A stretch of 64,000 nucleotides of DNA from Polyangia bacterium (GTDB lineage: Bacteria > Myxococcota_A > Polyangia > Nannocystales > Nannocystaceae), in NCBI GenBank assembly GCA_030430565.1, contig JAUIKS010000018.1:186001-250000 (forward strand). The letters are read 5' to 3'. Both the position numbers and the translations under genes were made by a program. The first letter of the stretch is position 1. Every line of letters begins with the position of its first letter. The notes below the pieces were generated by a model. The model made no database searches, was not told the DNA's origin, and saw only the letters and a list, made by a program, of their open reading frames with translations. Positions 8,694 to 17,516 of this stretch are shown piece after piece.

Positions 8694-10712
8694 ATGCGAC
8701 ACGGAGTTCGCTCGAGATCAGGGCAGCAGCGCGCAGGGCAGCGACGCGCGCGGGGCGTGGGCTTGTGGGCGGCGCTGCCGGTGGCGCTCGCGCTCGCGTT
8801 TGCGGCCGAGGCGTCGGCGCGCGCGGACGAGTTGGCGGCGGACGCCCCGGCGGCGCAGGACGAGCGCGCGCCCGTGTGGGTGTTTTTTACGGACAAGGGC
8901 GTCGCGCCCGGGCCCGCGCTCGCGGCCGCGCTGACGCGACGCGAGGCCGAGCTGCCCGAGCGGACACGCGTGCGGCGGGCCCGGCGGCGCGCGGCGGCGC
9001 CGACCCTCGCGGATGGCCGCGCGCTCGAGCTCGACGCGCGCGACCTCCCGCTCGACCCGGACCGGGTCGCCGCCGTGCTCGCGACCGGGGCGCGGGAGCG
9101 TGCGCGCTCGCGCTGGCTCAACGCGATCAGCGTCGACGCGACCCCGCAGCAGCGGCGCGCGCTCGCCTCGCTCGAGGGCGTCGCGCGCGTCGCTGACGTC
9201 CGCCGCGCGGCGCGGCAGCCCGTCTCGATCGAGCGCGGCGCGCAGGAGGGGCCCGCCGACGACGAGTACTTCGGCATGACCTTCGACCAGCTCGAACTGA
9301 TGGGCGCGGTCTACCTGCAGCGCTGCGGCCTCACGGGCGCGGGCGTCGTCCTGGGCGTGCAGGACACCGGCTTCGTGCTCGAGCACGAGACGCTCGAGGG
9401 CCTCGAGGTCCTGGGCGCGCGCGACTTCATCAACGGCGATGACGACGTCGGCGTCGAGGATGGCGACCCCGACGGTCAGATCAACCACGGCACGCTCGTG
9501 CTCTCGGCCGCCGCCGGCTCGCTCCCAGGGACCTTCATGGGCGCCGCGCCGGGGGTCCAGGTCCTGCTCAGCAAGACCGAGGACGTCAGCGAGGAGGTCA
9601 TGGCCGAGGAGGACTACTTCGTCGCCGGCCTCGAGTGGCAGGAGGAGCAGGGCGCCGACATCTTCACGGCCTCGCTCGGCTACTTCGACTGGTACAGCCA
9701 GGACGACTTCGACGGCGAGACCGCGGTGACGACCCAGGCCGTCAACGTCGCCGCCGAGAACGGGCTGATCATGTTCGTCGCGATGGGCAACGCCGGCCCC
9801 GCGCCCACGACCCTCGGCGCGCCGGCGGACGCGGCCGGCATCATCTCGATCGGCGCGCTCGATCCGGTGGGCGACGTCGCGGTGTTCTCCTCGCGCGGGC
9901 CGACGACCGACGGCCGGATCAAGCCCGACGTCTCGGCGCGCGGCGTCGCTGTCGCGATCGCCTCGCCGGGCACCGTCGACGAGTACGGCGCCGCCAACGG
10001 CACCAGCCTGGCGACGCCGCTCGCCGCCGGGCTCGCGGCGCTGCTGCTCGAGGCCTACCCCGAGCTCACGGGCGAGACCATGGCGGCGCTGCTGCGCGAG
10101 ACCGCGACCCAGGCGGACAGCCCCGACAACGACATCGGCTGGGGGCTGATCGACGGCTACGCCGCAGGCGCGGAGTACTGCAACTGCACCGACGTCGATC
10201 AGGACGGTCACCTCGACGTCGCCTGCGGCGGCGACGACTGCGACGACGGGCGCGCGGATGTTTACCCCGGGGCGCCGGAGGTCTGCGACGGGCGCCTCAA
10301 TGACTGCGGCGGCGCGCCCCTCGAGGGCGACGCGGATCTCGACGGCGACGGCGTGCTCGGCTGCGGCGGCGACTGTGACGACGAGAACGCCGACGTGACG
10401 CCGGGCAACCCCGAGCTCTGCGGTGACGGCCTCGACAACGACTGCGTCGACGGGGACGCCGAGTGCCCCGAGCCGCCCATGACCACCGGCCCTGGACCCA
10501 CGGAGACCGACGGCGAGGTGGACTCCGGCGTCGACCTCGGCAGCGAGGGCGACTCCGCGGAGCTCGGGACCGGATCCGGCAGCGAGGGCGACAGCGGCGG
10601 ACAAGACGGCGACAAGGGCTGCGCCTGCAGCTCCGGCGGCGCGCGGGGAGGCGGGCTGCTGGGCGCGCTCGGCCTGTTCGGCCTGCTCGGCTTGACGCGT
10701 CGCCGGCGGTGA
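8694..10712 (+). CDS. Secreted subtilisin-family protease with metal-binding repeats and MYXO-CTERM tail
   Basis: 672 residues. Signal peptide (VGLWAALPVALALAFAAEASA), an Arg-rich propeptide to about 200, and an S8 catalytic domain with Asp224 (VQDTGF), His265 (INHGTLV), the oxyanion Asn in MGNAGP and Ser438 (NGTSLATPLAAG). After the protease come two or three MopE-type metal-binding repeats (CGGDDCDDGRADVYPGAPEVC and similar, DxDxDG), an acidic Thr/Ser/Gly/Asp linker, then a tail with GCACSSGG, hydrophobic helix and terminal RRRR. The protein should be exported, matured and held at the cell surface. The start at 8694 was preferred over 8580 because AGGGGG precedes it and the signal peptide follows. 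Confidence 0.9.
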   Translation: MRHGVRSRSGQQRAGQRRARGVGLWAALPVALALAFAAEASARADELAADAPAAQDERAPVWVFFTDKGVAPGPALAAALTRREAELPERTRVRRARRRAAAPTLADGRALELDARDLPLDPDRVAAVLATGARERARSRWLNAISVDATPQQRRALASLEGVARVADVRRAARQPVSIERGAQEGPADDEYFGMTFDQLELMGAVYLQRCGLTGAGVVLGVQDTGFVLEHETLEGLEVLGARDFINGDDDVGVEDGDPDGQINHGTLVLSAAAGSLPGTFMGAAPGVQVLLSKTEDVSEEVMAEEDYFVAGLEWQEEQGADIFTASLGYFDWYSQDDFDGETAVTTQAVNVAAENGLIMFVAMGNAGPAPTTLGAPADAAGIISIGALDPVGDVAVFSSRGPTTDGRIKPDVSARGVAVAIASPGTVDEYGAANGTSLATPLAAGLAALLLEAYPELTGETMAALLRETATQADSPDNDIGWGLIDGYAAGAEYCNCTDVDQDGHLDVACGGDDCDDGRADVYPGAPEVCDGRLNDCGGAPLEGDADLDGDGVLGCGGDCDDENADVTPGNPELCGDGLDNDCVDGDAECPEPPMTTGPGPTETDGEVDSGVDLGSEGDSAELGTGSGSEGDSGGQDGDKGCACSSGGARGGGLLGALGLFGLLGLTRRRR

Positions 10713-10727
10713 CGCGACGATGCCAGC

Positions 10728-11786
10728 GTGTCAGCGTCGACCGTGAGCGAGCCGTCCTCCGCCCCCCTCGTCGAGGTCCTGCGCGGCTCGATCATCGAGG
10801 CCCGCCACCGCGGCGTCATCGTCGCCAAGACCCCCGAGGGCGAGACCGTCGCGGCGCTCGGCGACGGCGCGCTCGTGACCAGCACGCGGTCGACGATCAA
10901 GCCGATCCAGGCGCTGCCCTGCGTGCTCTCGGGCGCGGCCGAGCACTACCAGCTCGCGCCCCGCGAGCTCGCGCTGATCTGCGCCAGCCACAGCGCGGAG
11001 CGCTTCCACACCGAGGCCGTCGCCGGGCTGCTCGCGCGCGCCGAGCTGGGTCAGCGCGACCTGCTCTGTGGGCCACACGCGCCCATGAACCCCGAGGCCA
11101 GCGCCGCGCTGCTCCGCGCCGGACGAGCGCCCGAGGCGCTGCACAACAACTGCTCGGGCAAGCACACCGGGATGCTCATGAGCTGCCGCCGACGCGGCTG
11201 GGCGCTCGAGGGCTACGTCGACCCGGAGCACCCGCTGCAGCGGCGGATCCGCGAGCTGCTCGCGCGCTTCGCCGGTCTGCCCTCGGCGGACGCGATCACG
11301 CAGATCGGCATGGACGGCTGCTCGGCGCCGACCTTCGGCGTCTCGGTCGAGGGCCTCGCGCGCGCGGCCGCGACCCTGGCGCGGCCCGAGGCGCTCGGCG
11401 ACCGGGCGCTCGCGGCCGCGACCGCGAAGCTCACCGCGGCCATGGCCGCCCACCCAGAGATGGTCGGAGGAACAGGTCGACTCGACACCGCGCTCATGCG
11501 CGCGGCCGCGGGCGCGCTGGTCTGCAAGATCGGCGCGGAGTCGGTGTACTCGATCGCGGTCTTCCCGAGCGCGCGCTTCCCCGCGGGGCTCGGGATCTCG
11601 ATCAAGATCGCCGACGGCGGGATCCGGGCGCTGCGGGTCGTCGTCGTCGAGACGCTCCGTCAGCTCGGCGTGCTCGACTCGAGCGCGCTCGCGCGACTGC
11701 GACGCTTCGACGGTCAGCGCGATCGCAATTGTCGCGGTCTCGAGATCGGCGTCAACAGGCCGATCTTCGCGCTGTCGACCCGCTGA
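10728..11786 (+). CDS. L-asparaginase II family protein
   Basis: 352 residues matching the bacterial asparaginase II family (the thermolabile type described first in Rhizobium, not the E. coli AnsB fold). Signatures: TRSTIKPIQALPCVLSG near residue 55, ICASHSAE, HNNCSGKHTGML, GMDGCSAPTFGVS, and the C-terminal KIGAESVYSIAV block. Predicted to hydrolyse L-asparagine to aspartate and ammonia in the cytoplasm; no signal peptide. GTG start at 10728, 15 bases after the subtilase gene, so it could be read through from it. The KAP NTPase gene follows after 58 bases. Confidence 0.9.
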   Translation: MSASTVSEPSSAPLVEVLRGSIIEARHRGVIVAKTPEGETVAALGDGALVTSTRSTIKPIQALPCVLSGAAEHYQLAPRELALICASHSAERFHTEAVAGLLARAELGQRDLLCGPHAPMNPEASAALLRAGRAPEALHNNCSGKHTGMLMSCRRRGWALEGYVDPEHPLQRRIRELLARFAGLPSADAITQIGMDGCSAPTFGVSVEGLARAAATLARPEALGDRALAAATAKLTAAMAAHPEMVGGTGRLDTALMRAAAGALVCKIGAESVYSIAVFPSARFPAGLGISIKIADGGIRALRVVVVETLRQLGVLDSSALARLRRFDGQRDRNCRGLEIGVNRPIFALSTR

Positions 11787-11844
11787 GCGTTGTGGTGGGG
11801 CGCCGGCGCGCGCCTGTTGATGATACATTGGCCGCCTGCCGCGC

Positions 11845-14800
11845 ATGTTGAGCGACAAACACCTCCGGAGCGAGTGGGAGCGCTTCAAGCGTGGCCAGGG
11901 TTGGGAGCCCGAGCGCAGCGCGGCGAGCTGGCTCGCCGAGTTTAAGGCCGAGGTCGAGCGCGTCCGCAGCTTGCGCGACGAGGAATTCGCGACGCCCGCC
12001 CAGCAGGCGAAGCTGTGGAGCGCTTCGATGGTCGGGAGCGCGGGCGCGGGCGAGCGCGTCGACACCGAGCCGCTCCACGGTGACGCCGGGACCGTCGAGC
12101 TCCTCAACCAGCTGCGCACGCGCGCGTGGCCGAACGAGCGGCGACGGCTGCACGCGCTGCGAGACTGTTTCGAGCGCGTGCGCGAGCGGATGAACGCGCT
12201 CACGTTCCCCGGCAGCCGTCACCCGCTCGCCAAGCTGCGCCGGATCTTCGCCTTGCTCAAGCCGGCGGACGCGACCTGCGTTTTCTCGGAGGAGCGCAAC
12301 CGGGCGCTCTCTCGGCTCTTGGTGCCGCGCGCGCGCGGTACGTACCCGGAGCACTGCGTGCGCGCGCGCGGGCGCCTGCGCGAGCTCCTCGGCCCCGAGG
12401 CCTCGCTCGACGAGGAGATCGAGCGCGCGCTGTTCCTGCACTGGCTGCGCCGGCAGCCGGGGTCCGCGGGCGCGCGACGCGGCCAGACGCGCAGCTGGCT
12501 CTCGCGCGTGCAGCTGCTCGACGACGCCCCGATCACCCGCCTCGACGAGGACGAGGACCTGCTCGGCTTCTCGGAGCAGGTCGAGATGATCGCCGCGACC
12601 CTGGCGCGCGCGAAGGGCCCGATGGTGATCCACGTCGACGGCGCCTGGGGCCGCGGCAAGAGCTCGTTTTGTCGCATGCTCGACGAGCGCCTGCGCGGCG
12701 TCACCCGCGAGCTCGACGCTGCGGTCGAGGCCATCAGCTCGAGCTGGTTCGTCGCCTCGGACCGCGGGGCCGACGTCACCGACGGGGTGCTGCACGCGGT
12801 CGCCCGCGCCGTCACCGACGACGACCCCGAGGAGACGCTGAGGATCCTGCGGACCTGGGGGCGCGACCCCGACGCGCGGCGCGGCGCGGTCGCGGGCGAG
12901 CTCGTCGCGCGCATGAGCCAGCTGCGGACCTGGGTCGAGCACGAGCTCGGCTGGCGCGACGAGCGGGGCGACGCGGAGCTCGTGACGATCGAGCTCGCCG
13001 GCGAGCGGCTCCAGCTGCGGCGTCGCTGCGTCGACCGGCGCCTCGCGGTCATCTTCGTCGACGACCTCGACCGCTGCACGCCCGAGAACGCCCGCGCGGT
13101 GATGGACTCGATCCAGCAGTTCGTGGGCTTTCGTGGGCTCGCGTTCGTGATCGCGGCCGACCGCGCGGTGCTCGACGTCGCGTTCGCGGCCAGCGTGCGC
13201 GACTACGTGGGCGTCGAGCGCCTCGGCCCCTCGCAGGCGCTCGAGAAGTACATCCGCCACCGCGTGCAGCTGCCGGGGATCTCCAAGCTCGTCCGCAGCC
13301 GCGCGCTCAACCACCGGCTGGTCGCGCTGCAGGCCAAGCTCATGCCCGGCGGTCAAAACCTGCTCGTTGGGCCAGGCGCGTGGCTCGCCCAGGGCGTCGC
13401 CGTGCTCCTCGCGCGCTCGTTCCCGGCGACCATGACCATGCGCCGGCTCAAGCGGATCCTCAACGAGCTGGTGACGACCCTGGCGATGGCGGCCGACAGC
13501 TGCCGGCTGTCGACGGAGCTGCTGACGCCGAGCGAGAAGACGAAGACGGCGCCGCTGTGGGAGTACAGGGCCGACGCGCCGCGGGAGCGCCCGCGCTTCG
13601 ACACGCTGCCGCCGAGCTCGCCCGAGGACTTCAAAGACTACTTCCTGGGCCAGCTCGCCGTGGTCACCGCCCGTCACGTCTGGCCGTCGCTGTACGCGCT
13701 CTACACCCGTGACGTCGCGCGCTTCGCCAACGTCATCAGCGCGCTGACGGCCGCCGGCGAGGGCCTGAATCGCTGGCCGGAGTCCGTGCTGCGCGAGGTC
13801 ATCGAGCAGGTGATCGCGGCGGAGGCCGGGGAGCAGACGCCGTTTGAGAGCAAGAAAGAGATGTGCGCGTTCCTGTTCCACGGGCTGCGCAGCTCGGATC
13901 CTCCCCGAGGTGTCCGAACGGTCATGGTCGACATGAGCGCGGCCGCGGAGGACCTGGGGGCCGCGATCCCGCAGGCGTCGAGGGCGGAGCAGGCCGCGGA
14001 TCAGCAGGTGTCGTTTGACGACGAAGACGCGGCGCTCGACGACACGACGCTCGATGACGCGTCGCTCGAGTCGTCTCCAGTCGAGCGCGCGCCGAGACGC
14101 CGGCGCGCGCAGACGCGCTCGCTGCCGCAGTCGGCGGACGCGCCGCTCGTGTTCTCGATGCCGGACGCAGGCGCGGCCGCGCAGGGCTCGAAACGAGCCG
14201 CGGAGGCGGCGACTCGTGGCGTTCCTTCGCCGACGCCGTCGAGCGCCGCTCCGGAGCCGACGGTGAGGGCAGGACTCGCTCGCGCCCCGTCTCCGCTGGC
14301 CGGCGCCGCGCCGAGGGCTCCGACTCGCTCGGCGCCGTCGCTCGATCATGCGCCCGTGTCTCGCTCTCTCGAATCGGGGCAGGACGCCCGCGGGGAGTTC
14401 GAGATCAAGCTGGCGCGACTGGCTGCGCGAAGGGAGCGGCTCGGGCCAGACGCGGTCGCGCGGTTGCTCGGTGAGTTCGACGAGCTGCTCGGGGGCGACG
14501 CGGACGCGTCCTGGGTGCACCGCGCTTCGGAGCAGCTCGCGCCGATCGTCGCAGGGAGCGATTGGAGTGAACAACGGGCTCGGATATCGAAGTTATTGCG
14601 GGCGCTCGGCGGACGCGCGGTAGGGGTCTCATTGGACGCAGGCCACCTCCTGAGAGTGCTGTTCGACGCGCGTCACTCGGCGACGAGCCCGAGCGAGGCC
14701 TTCGGGTTCTGGAGCCCGTATGTCGCGTGGGCGGCGACCTGTTGGCCGATGACGGTCGACTTACGATCAGAGTTTCGCTTGCTGATCGAGGAGCTACACC

Positions 14801-15483
14801 GAACCTCTACAGCGTCGTGGCCCCCGCGCGAGCGACGGGCCGTCTTGGCGTTCTTGGACGTTCTCAACACTCCCCTGGCCAGTGAGCTGCTTAGAGATGT
14901 CGTCAACATCAGTCGATGGATTCGGAGAGAATTTCTCGAGGACTCCGCCGCGCTCGTGAGCGATTCGCCGCCGGTCTTGGAGACCTCGATCCTGTTTCGC
15001 TGCGCTCGATATCTCGAAGCTCCGTTCCCAGAGCCGCTGTTGACGAAGATCGGCGCGTTGATCGATCGAGCCGACGGCGCGTCGCTGACGCTTGAATTCC
15101 GGGAGCTCGCCGCCGGCGTATTCGCTGAAAGCGACGACCTCGCGCACAAGCGCCGGGCGCTGGGGCTGCTTTGGGCGCCCGAGGGGACACGCCGCTGGAC
15201 CCCCGAGGCGCTGCACGTCGCCGCGCAGCTCCACATCGACCTCGAGCAGAACACCGAGCGCGCGGGTCGCTTGTGGGAGCTGGCCTACCGCGCGGGGCTT
15301 CGCGACCCCGCCATGCAGCGCGCCTTCAGCCTGTATCTCGACGGCAAGCGCATGAAGGACATCGCCGTCCGGGTGACTCGCGGCACGAAGCTGCCCCCCG
15401 AGTCCGAGTGGCAGCCCTTCGGTGACACCCCGGCGCTCGCTGACGTAGTCGTAACAAACCCAGAGACCGAGGCGCCCGCATGA
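11845..15483 (+). CDS. Giant KAP-type P-loop NTPase
   Basis: 1212 residues. A helical N-terminal region (1-240) leads into a KAP-family NTPase: Walker A GAWGRGKSS (Lys272) and Walker B AVIFVDDLDRCTPENA (Asp406), then GLAFVIAADRAVL (sensor-1 region) and RRLKRILNEL. KAP NTPases usually have membrane helices inserted after Walker A; none is obvious here, so this is a soluble form. Residues 700-840 are a Ser/Ala/Pro/Arg-rich disordered linker, and the last 370 residues look all-helical, perhaps repeat-like, with LWELAYRAGLRDPAMQRAF near the end. DNA from about 14570 to 15130, coding part of this region, has relaxed third-position G/C. Its stop overlaps the next start by four bases (ATGA), making a coupled pair. 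Related NTPases act in phage defence and membrane signalling. Confidence 0.85.
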   Translation: MLSDKHLRSEWERFKRGQGWEPERSAASWLAEFKAEVERVRSLRDEEFATPAQQAKLWSASMVGSAGAGERVDTEPLHGDAGTVELLNQLRTRAWPNERRRLHALRDCFERVRERMNALTFPGSRHPLAKLRRIFALLKPADATCVFSEERNRALSRLLVPRARGTYPEHCVRARGRLRELLGPEASLDEEIERALFLHWLRRQPGSAGARRGQTRSWLSRVQLLDDAPITRLDEDEDLLGFSEQVEMIAATLARAKGPMVIHVDGAWGRGKSSFCRMLDERLRGVTRELDAAVEAISSSWFVASDRGADVTDGVLHAVARAVTDDDPEETLRILRTWGRDPDARRGAVAGELVARMSQLRTWVEHELGWRDERGDAELVTIELAGERLQLRRRCVDRRLAVIFVDDLDRCTPENARAVMDSIQQFVGFRGLAFVIAADRAVLDVAFAASVRDYVGVERLGPSQALEKYIRHRVQLPGISKLVRSRALNHRLVALQAKLMPGGQNLLVGPGAWLAQGVAVLLARSFPATMTMRRLKRILNELVTTLAMAADSCRLSTELLTPSEKTKTAPLWEYRADAPRERPRFDTLPPSSPEDFKDYFLGQLAVVTARHVWPSLYALYTRDVARFANVISALTAAGEGLNRWPESVLREVIEQVIAAEAGEQTPFESKKEMCAFLFHGLRSSDPPRGVRTVMVDMSAAAEDLGAAIPQASRAEQAADQQVSFDDEDAALDDTTLDDASLESSPVERAPRRRRAQTRSLPQSADAPLVFSMPDAGAAAQGSKRAAEAATRGVPSPTPSSAAPEPTVRAGLARAPSPLAGAAPRAPTRSAPSLDHAPVSRSLESGQDARGEFEIKLARLAARRERLGPDAVARLLGEFDELLGGDADASWVHRASEQLAPIVAGSDWSEQRARISKLLRALGGRAVGVSLDAGHLLRVLFDARHSATSPSEAFGFWSPYVAWAATCWPMTVDLRSEFRLLIEELHRTSTASWPPRERRAVLAFLDVLNTPLASELLRDVVNISRWIRREFLEDSAALVSDSPPVLETSILFRCARYLEAPFPEPLLTKIGALIDRADGASLTLEFRELAAGVFAESDDLAHKRRALGLLWAPEGTRRWTPEALHVAAQLHIDLEQNTERAGRLWELAYRAGLRDPAMQRAFSLYLDGKRMKDIAVRVTRGTKLPPESEWQPFGDTPALADVVVTNPETEAPA

Positions 15484-16625
15484 TCGACGCGCTGCTCAAC
15501 CTCTGGATCACGCGCCTGCACGCCCGCCCTGGCGCCTGGCGCGAGCCGGCGCTCGAGGGCGCCGCCTCGAGCGTCTACGACGCGCTCGTGCACCCGATCA
15601 ACGAGCGGCACATGCGGCGTCACGTCATGCTCCTCGGCGACGAGACCCAGCGCGGCCGCGACCAGCTCCTCGCGGCGCTGCAGCGCCTCGCCTTGAACGG
15701 CGCGCGCACCGGGCACGGCGAGTCCAAGGTCACCGCCTGGCTCATCGTCAATGTCCCTGTTGCCAGCAGCATGAGCCCGACCGCGCTCATTCACCGCATG
15801 GTCCGGAGGATCTACTTCGCCGCCGTGCTGCACGGCCTCGGCGAGCTGCCGGCGCTGCGCGAGGCCGTGGTCGCGCTGCGGCAGAGCTTCTTGCAGACCC
15901 GCGGGAGCGTCTCGCTCTCGGACGAGCGCAGCCAGCGGAGCGAGCGGGGCGCGGAGCTGGGCGTCTCGCTCGACAGCCTCAGCCCGCTGAAGCTCACCGC
16001 CTCCGAGGAGGTCGGCCTGGTCGAGAAATTCTCGGCCCAGCTCCCGCGCGCGGATCTCTACGAGTCCGAGGATCAGCTGATCGCCGACCTGCAGCTGCTC
16101 AACCAGCTCGAGCTGCTCGTGACCAAGAGCGCGCGACTGCGCCGCAGGAAGATGTCCCGCGGCGAGCGCGTGCGGAATTTTTTCAAGGACATGTACGAGC
16201 CGATCCGCGGGGTCGAGGCCGTCGAGCTGCGCCCGGTCTTCGTGCTCGAGGCGGCCACGGCGGCCGCGAGCGTGACGCTGCTGCAGTTCCTCTCGGAGGC
16301 CTGCGCGCTCGCGTCTGGTTTTGAGGCCAGCTTGGTGATCCTCGGCGGGAGGCCGCTCGCGGCGCTGTGGGAGGCGGAGCGGCGGCTGGGCGCCAGCGTC
16401 TCGCGGGGCTTCTTTAGGACCTGCGTCGCGCGCGCGGCCGAGGGCGGATCCGAGGCCGAGGAGCCGCGCGTCGACGAGGCGCTCTCGCTGAGGGGCGACG
16501 CGCGGCTGCACAAGGTGCTGCTCGCGGTGCAGAAGCAGCACGAGCTGCAGAAGTCGCGATTGCCGGTGGAGGTCGCGGCCGCGCTCGACGACGCGATCGT
16601 CTCGGCCGAGCCGCGGCCGTCGTAG
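15480..16625 (+). CDS. Probable ATPase-dead AAA-like partner of the KAP NTPase
   Basis: 381 residues with no named family. Its layout resembles an AAA/STAND ATPase without working motifs: at residues 54-61 DETQRGRD sits where GxxxxGK[ST] would be, then a strand-helix block (KVTAWLIVNVPVAS, ALIHRMVRRIYFAAVLHGL) as after a P-loop, later RPVFVLEAAT in the Walker B position (no Asp-Asp/Glu pair), and ASLVILGGRPLAALW like a sensor-1 strand. It may therefore bind the upstream KAP NTPase as a regulatory subunit; the ATGA overlap supports equal production. Soluble, no signal peptide. The assignment is inference from motif placement. Confidence 0.7.
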   Translation: MIDALLNLWITRLHARPGAWREPALEGAASSVYDALVHPINERHMRRHVMLLGDETQRGRDQLLAALQRLALNGARTGHGESKVTAWLIVNVPVASSMSPTALIHRMVRRIYFAAVLHGLGELPALREAVVALRQSFLQTRGSVSLSDERSQRSERGAELGVSLDSLSPLKLTASEEVGLVEKFSAQLPRADLYESEDQLIADLQLLNQLELLVTKSARLRRRKMSRGERVRNFFKDMYEPIRGVEAVELRPVFVLEAATAAASVTLLQFLSEACALASGFEASLVILGGRPLAALWEAERRLGASVSRGFFRTCVARAAEGGSEAEEPRVDEALSLRGDARLHKVLLAVQKQHELQKSRLPVEVAAALDDAIVSAEPRPS

Positions 16626-16651
16626 CGCCGGCGGTGGTACGATCCGCGTCG

Positions 16652-17512
16652 ATGCGGAGCGCTTCCGTGGTCGTGATCGCGCTGGTCTGCGCGGCGCTCG
16701 GGGTCGGGCTCGGCTACGCCGTCGGGCGCGGCGACGCGGGCGGCGACGCGGGTTCTTTCGCGGGCGAGGAGGCGCGCGAGGTCGACGCGGCGCGTGGACG
16801 CGGGGGCGTGAGCCGTGACCCGCGGTCGCGCGGCTCGGCCACGCCCCGGCCGTCGATGATCCGCGGCCTCATCGAGGGCGCGGAGGAGCACGAGCCCGCG
16901 CCCGAGGAGGGCTCGGACGCGCGAGCGAGGAGACGCGACGGGAGCTCGCCGAGCGCGGGCGTGAACCTCGTCGAGGGCGATGAGCCCGGTCCGCGCAGCG
17001 CGACCGAGCGCGCGCGCGAGCTCGAGGAGCTGCGCGAGGCCGTGGCGACGCTGCAGGAGGAGAAGAAAGAGCTGCTCGGCGACCCGATCGCCGCGCCGCC
17101 GAAGGTCGGCGCGCGGTTCGGCGGTCCGTCGGTCTCGCGCTCCGTGCACGCCGCGATCGAGCAGGTCGGGGTGCCGGGCGGGGTCGAGAGCGTTGACTGC
17201 GAGGAGCACCCCTGCATCGTGTTTGGGCGGCTCGCGGGTGACGAGGAGGACATGGAGGAGATCGAGCGCTCGGCCGCGCTCTCGGAGTACCAGAGCGACG
17301 TGTTGACGCTGCTGTTCTGGGCGACGACGGCGAGCCCCGAGGAGGTCACGAGCTCGCCCGAGACGGGGCTGTTCGCGCTCGCCTTCTACAGCTTCGAAGA
17401 CCAGGCGGAATTCGGCGAGGCGCTCGAGCGGCGGCTCCGCGCGCGCGTGATGGAGTACTGGAATTCCGATCGCCCCGGCGTCGAGGCGAGCGACGCGGCG
17501 GGGACGCCGTAG
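16652..17512 (+). CDS. Membrane-anchored protein with coiled coil, unknown function
   Basis: 286 residues. One N-terminal hydrophobic helix (ASVVVIALVCAALGVGLGYA) without a clear cleavage site suggests an anchor with the rest outside. A long Gly/Arg/Asp/Glu-rich disordered stretch follows to about 120, then a short coiled coil (ARELEELREAVATLQEEKKE) and a folded C-terminal domain with VDCEEHPCIVFGRL (a Cys pair in an extracytoplasmic setting) and NSDRPG at the end. ATG at 16652 is chosen over GTG 16634 because the hydrophobic helix starts there. It lies 26 bases after the ATPase-like gene and 4 before the next gene, so it belongs to the same transcription unit. No family recognised. Confidence 0.7.
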   Translation: MRSASVVVIALVCAALGVGLGYAVGRGDAGGDAGSFAGEEAREVDAARGRGGVSRDPRSRGSATPRPSMIRGLIEGAEEHEPAPEEGSDARARRRDGSSPSAGVNLVEGDEPGPRSATERARELEELREAVATLQEEKKELLGDPIAAPPKVGARFGGPSVSRSVHAAIEQVGVPGGVESVDCEEHPCIVFGRLAGDEEDMEEIERSAALSEYQSDVLTLLFWATTASPEEVTSSPETGLFALAFYSFEDQAEFGEALERRLRARVMEYWNSDRPGVEASDAAGTP

Positions 17513-17516
17513 CGCG

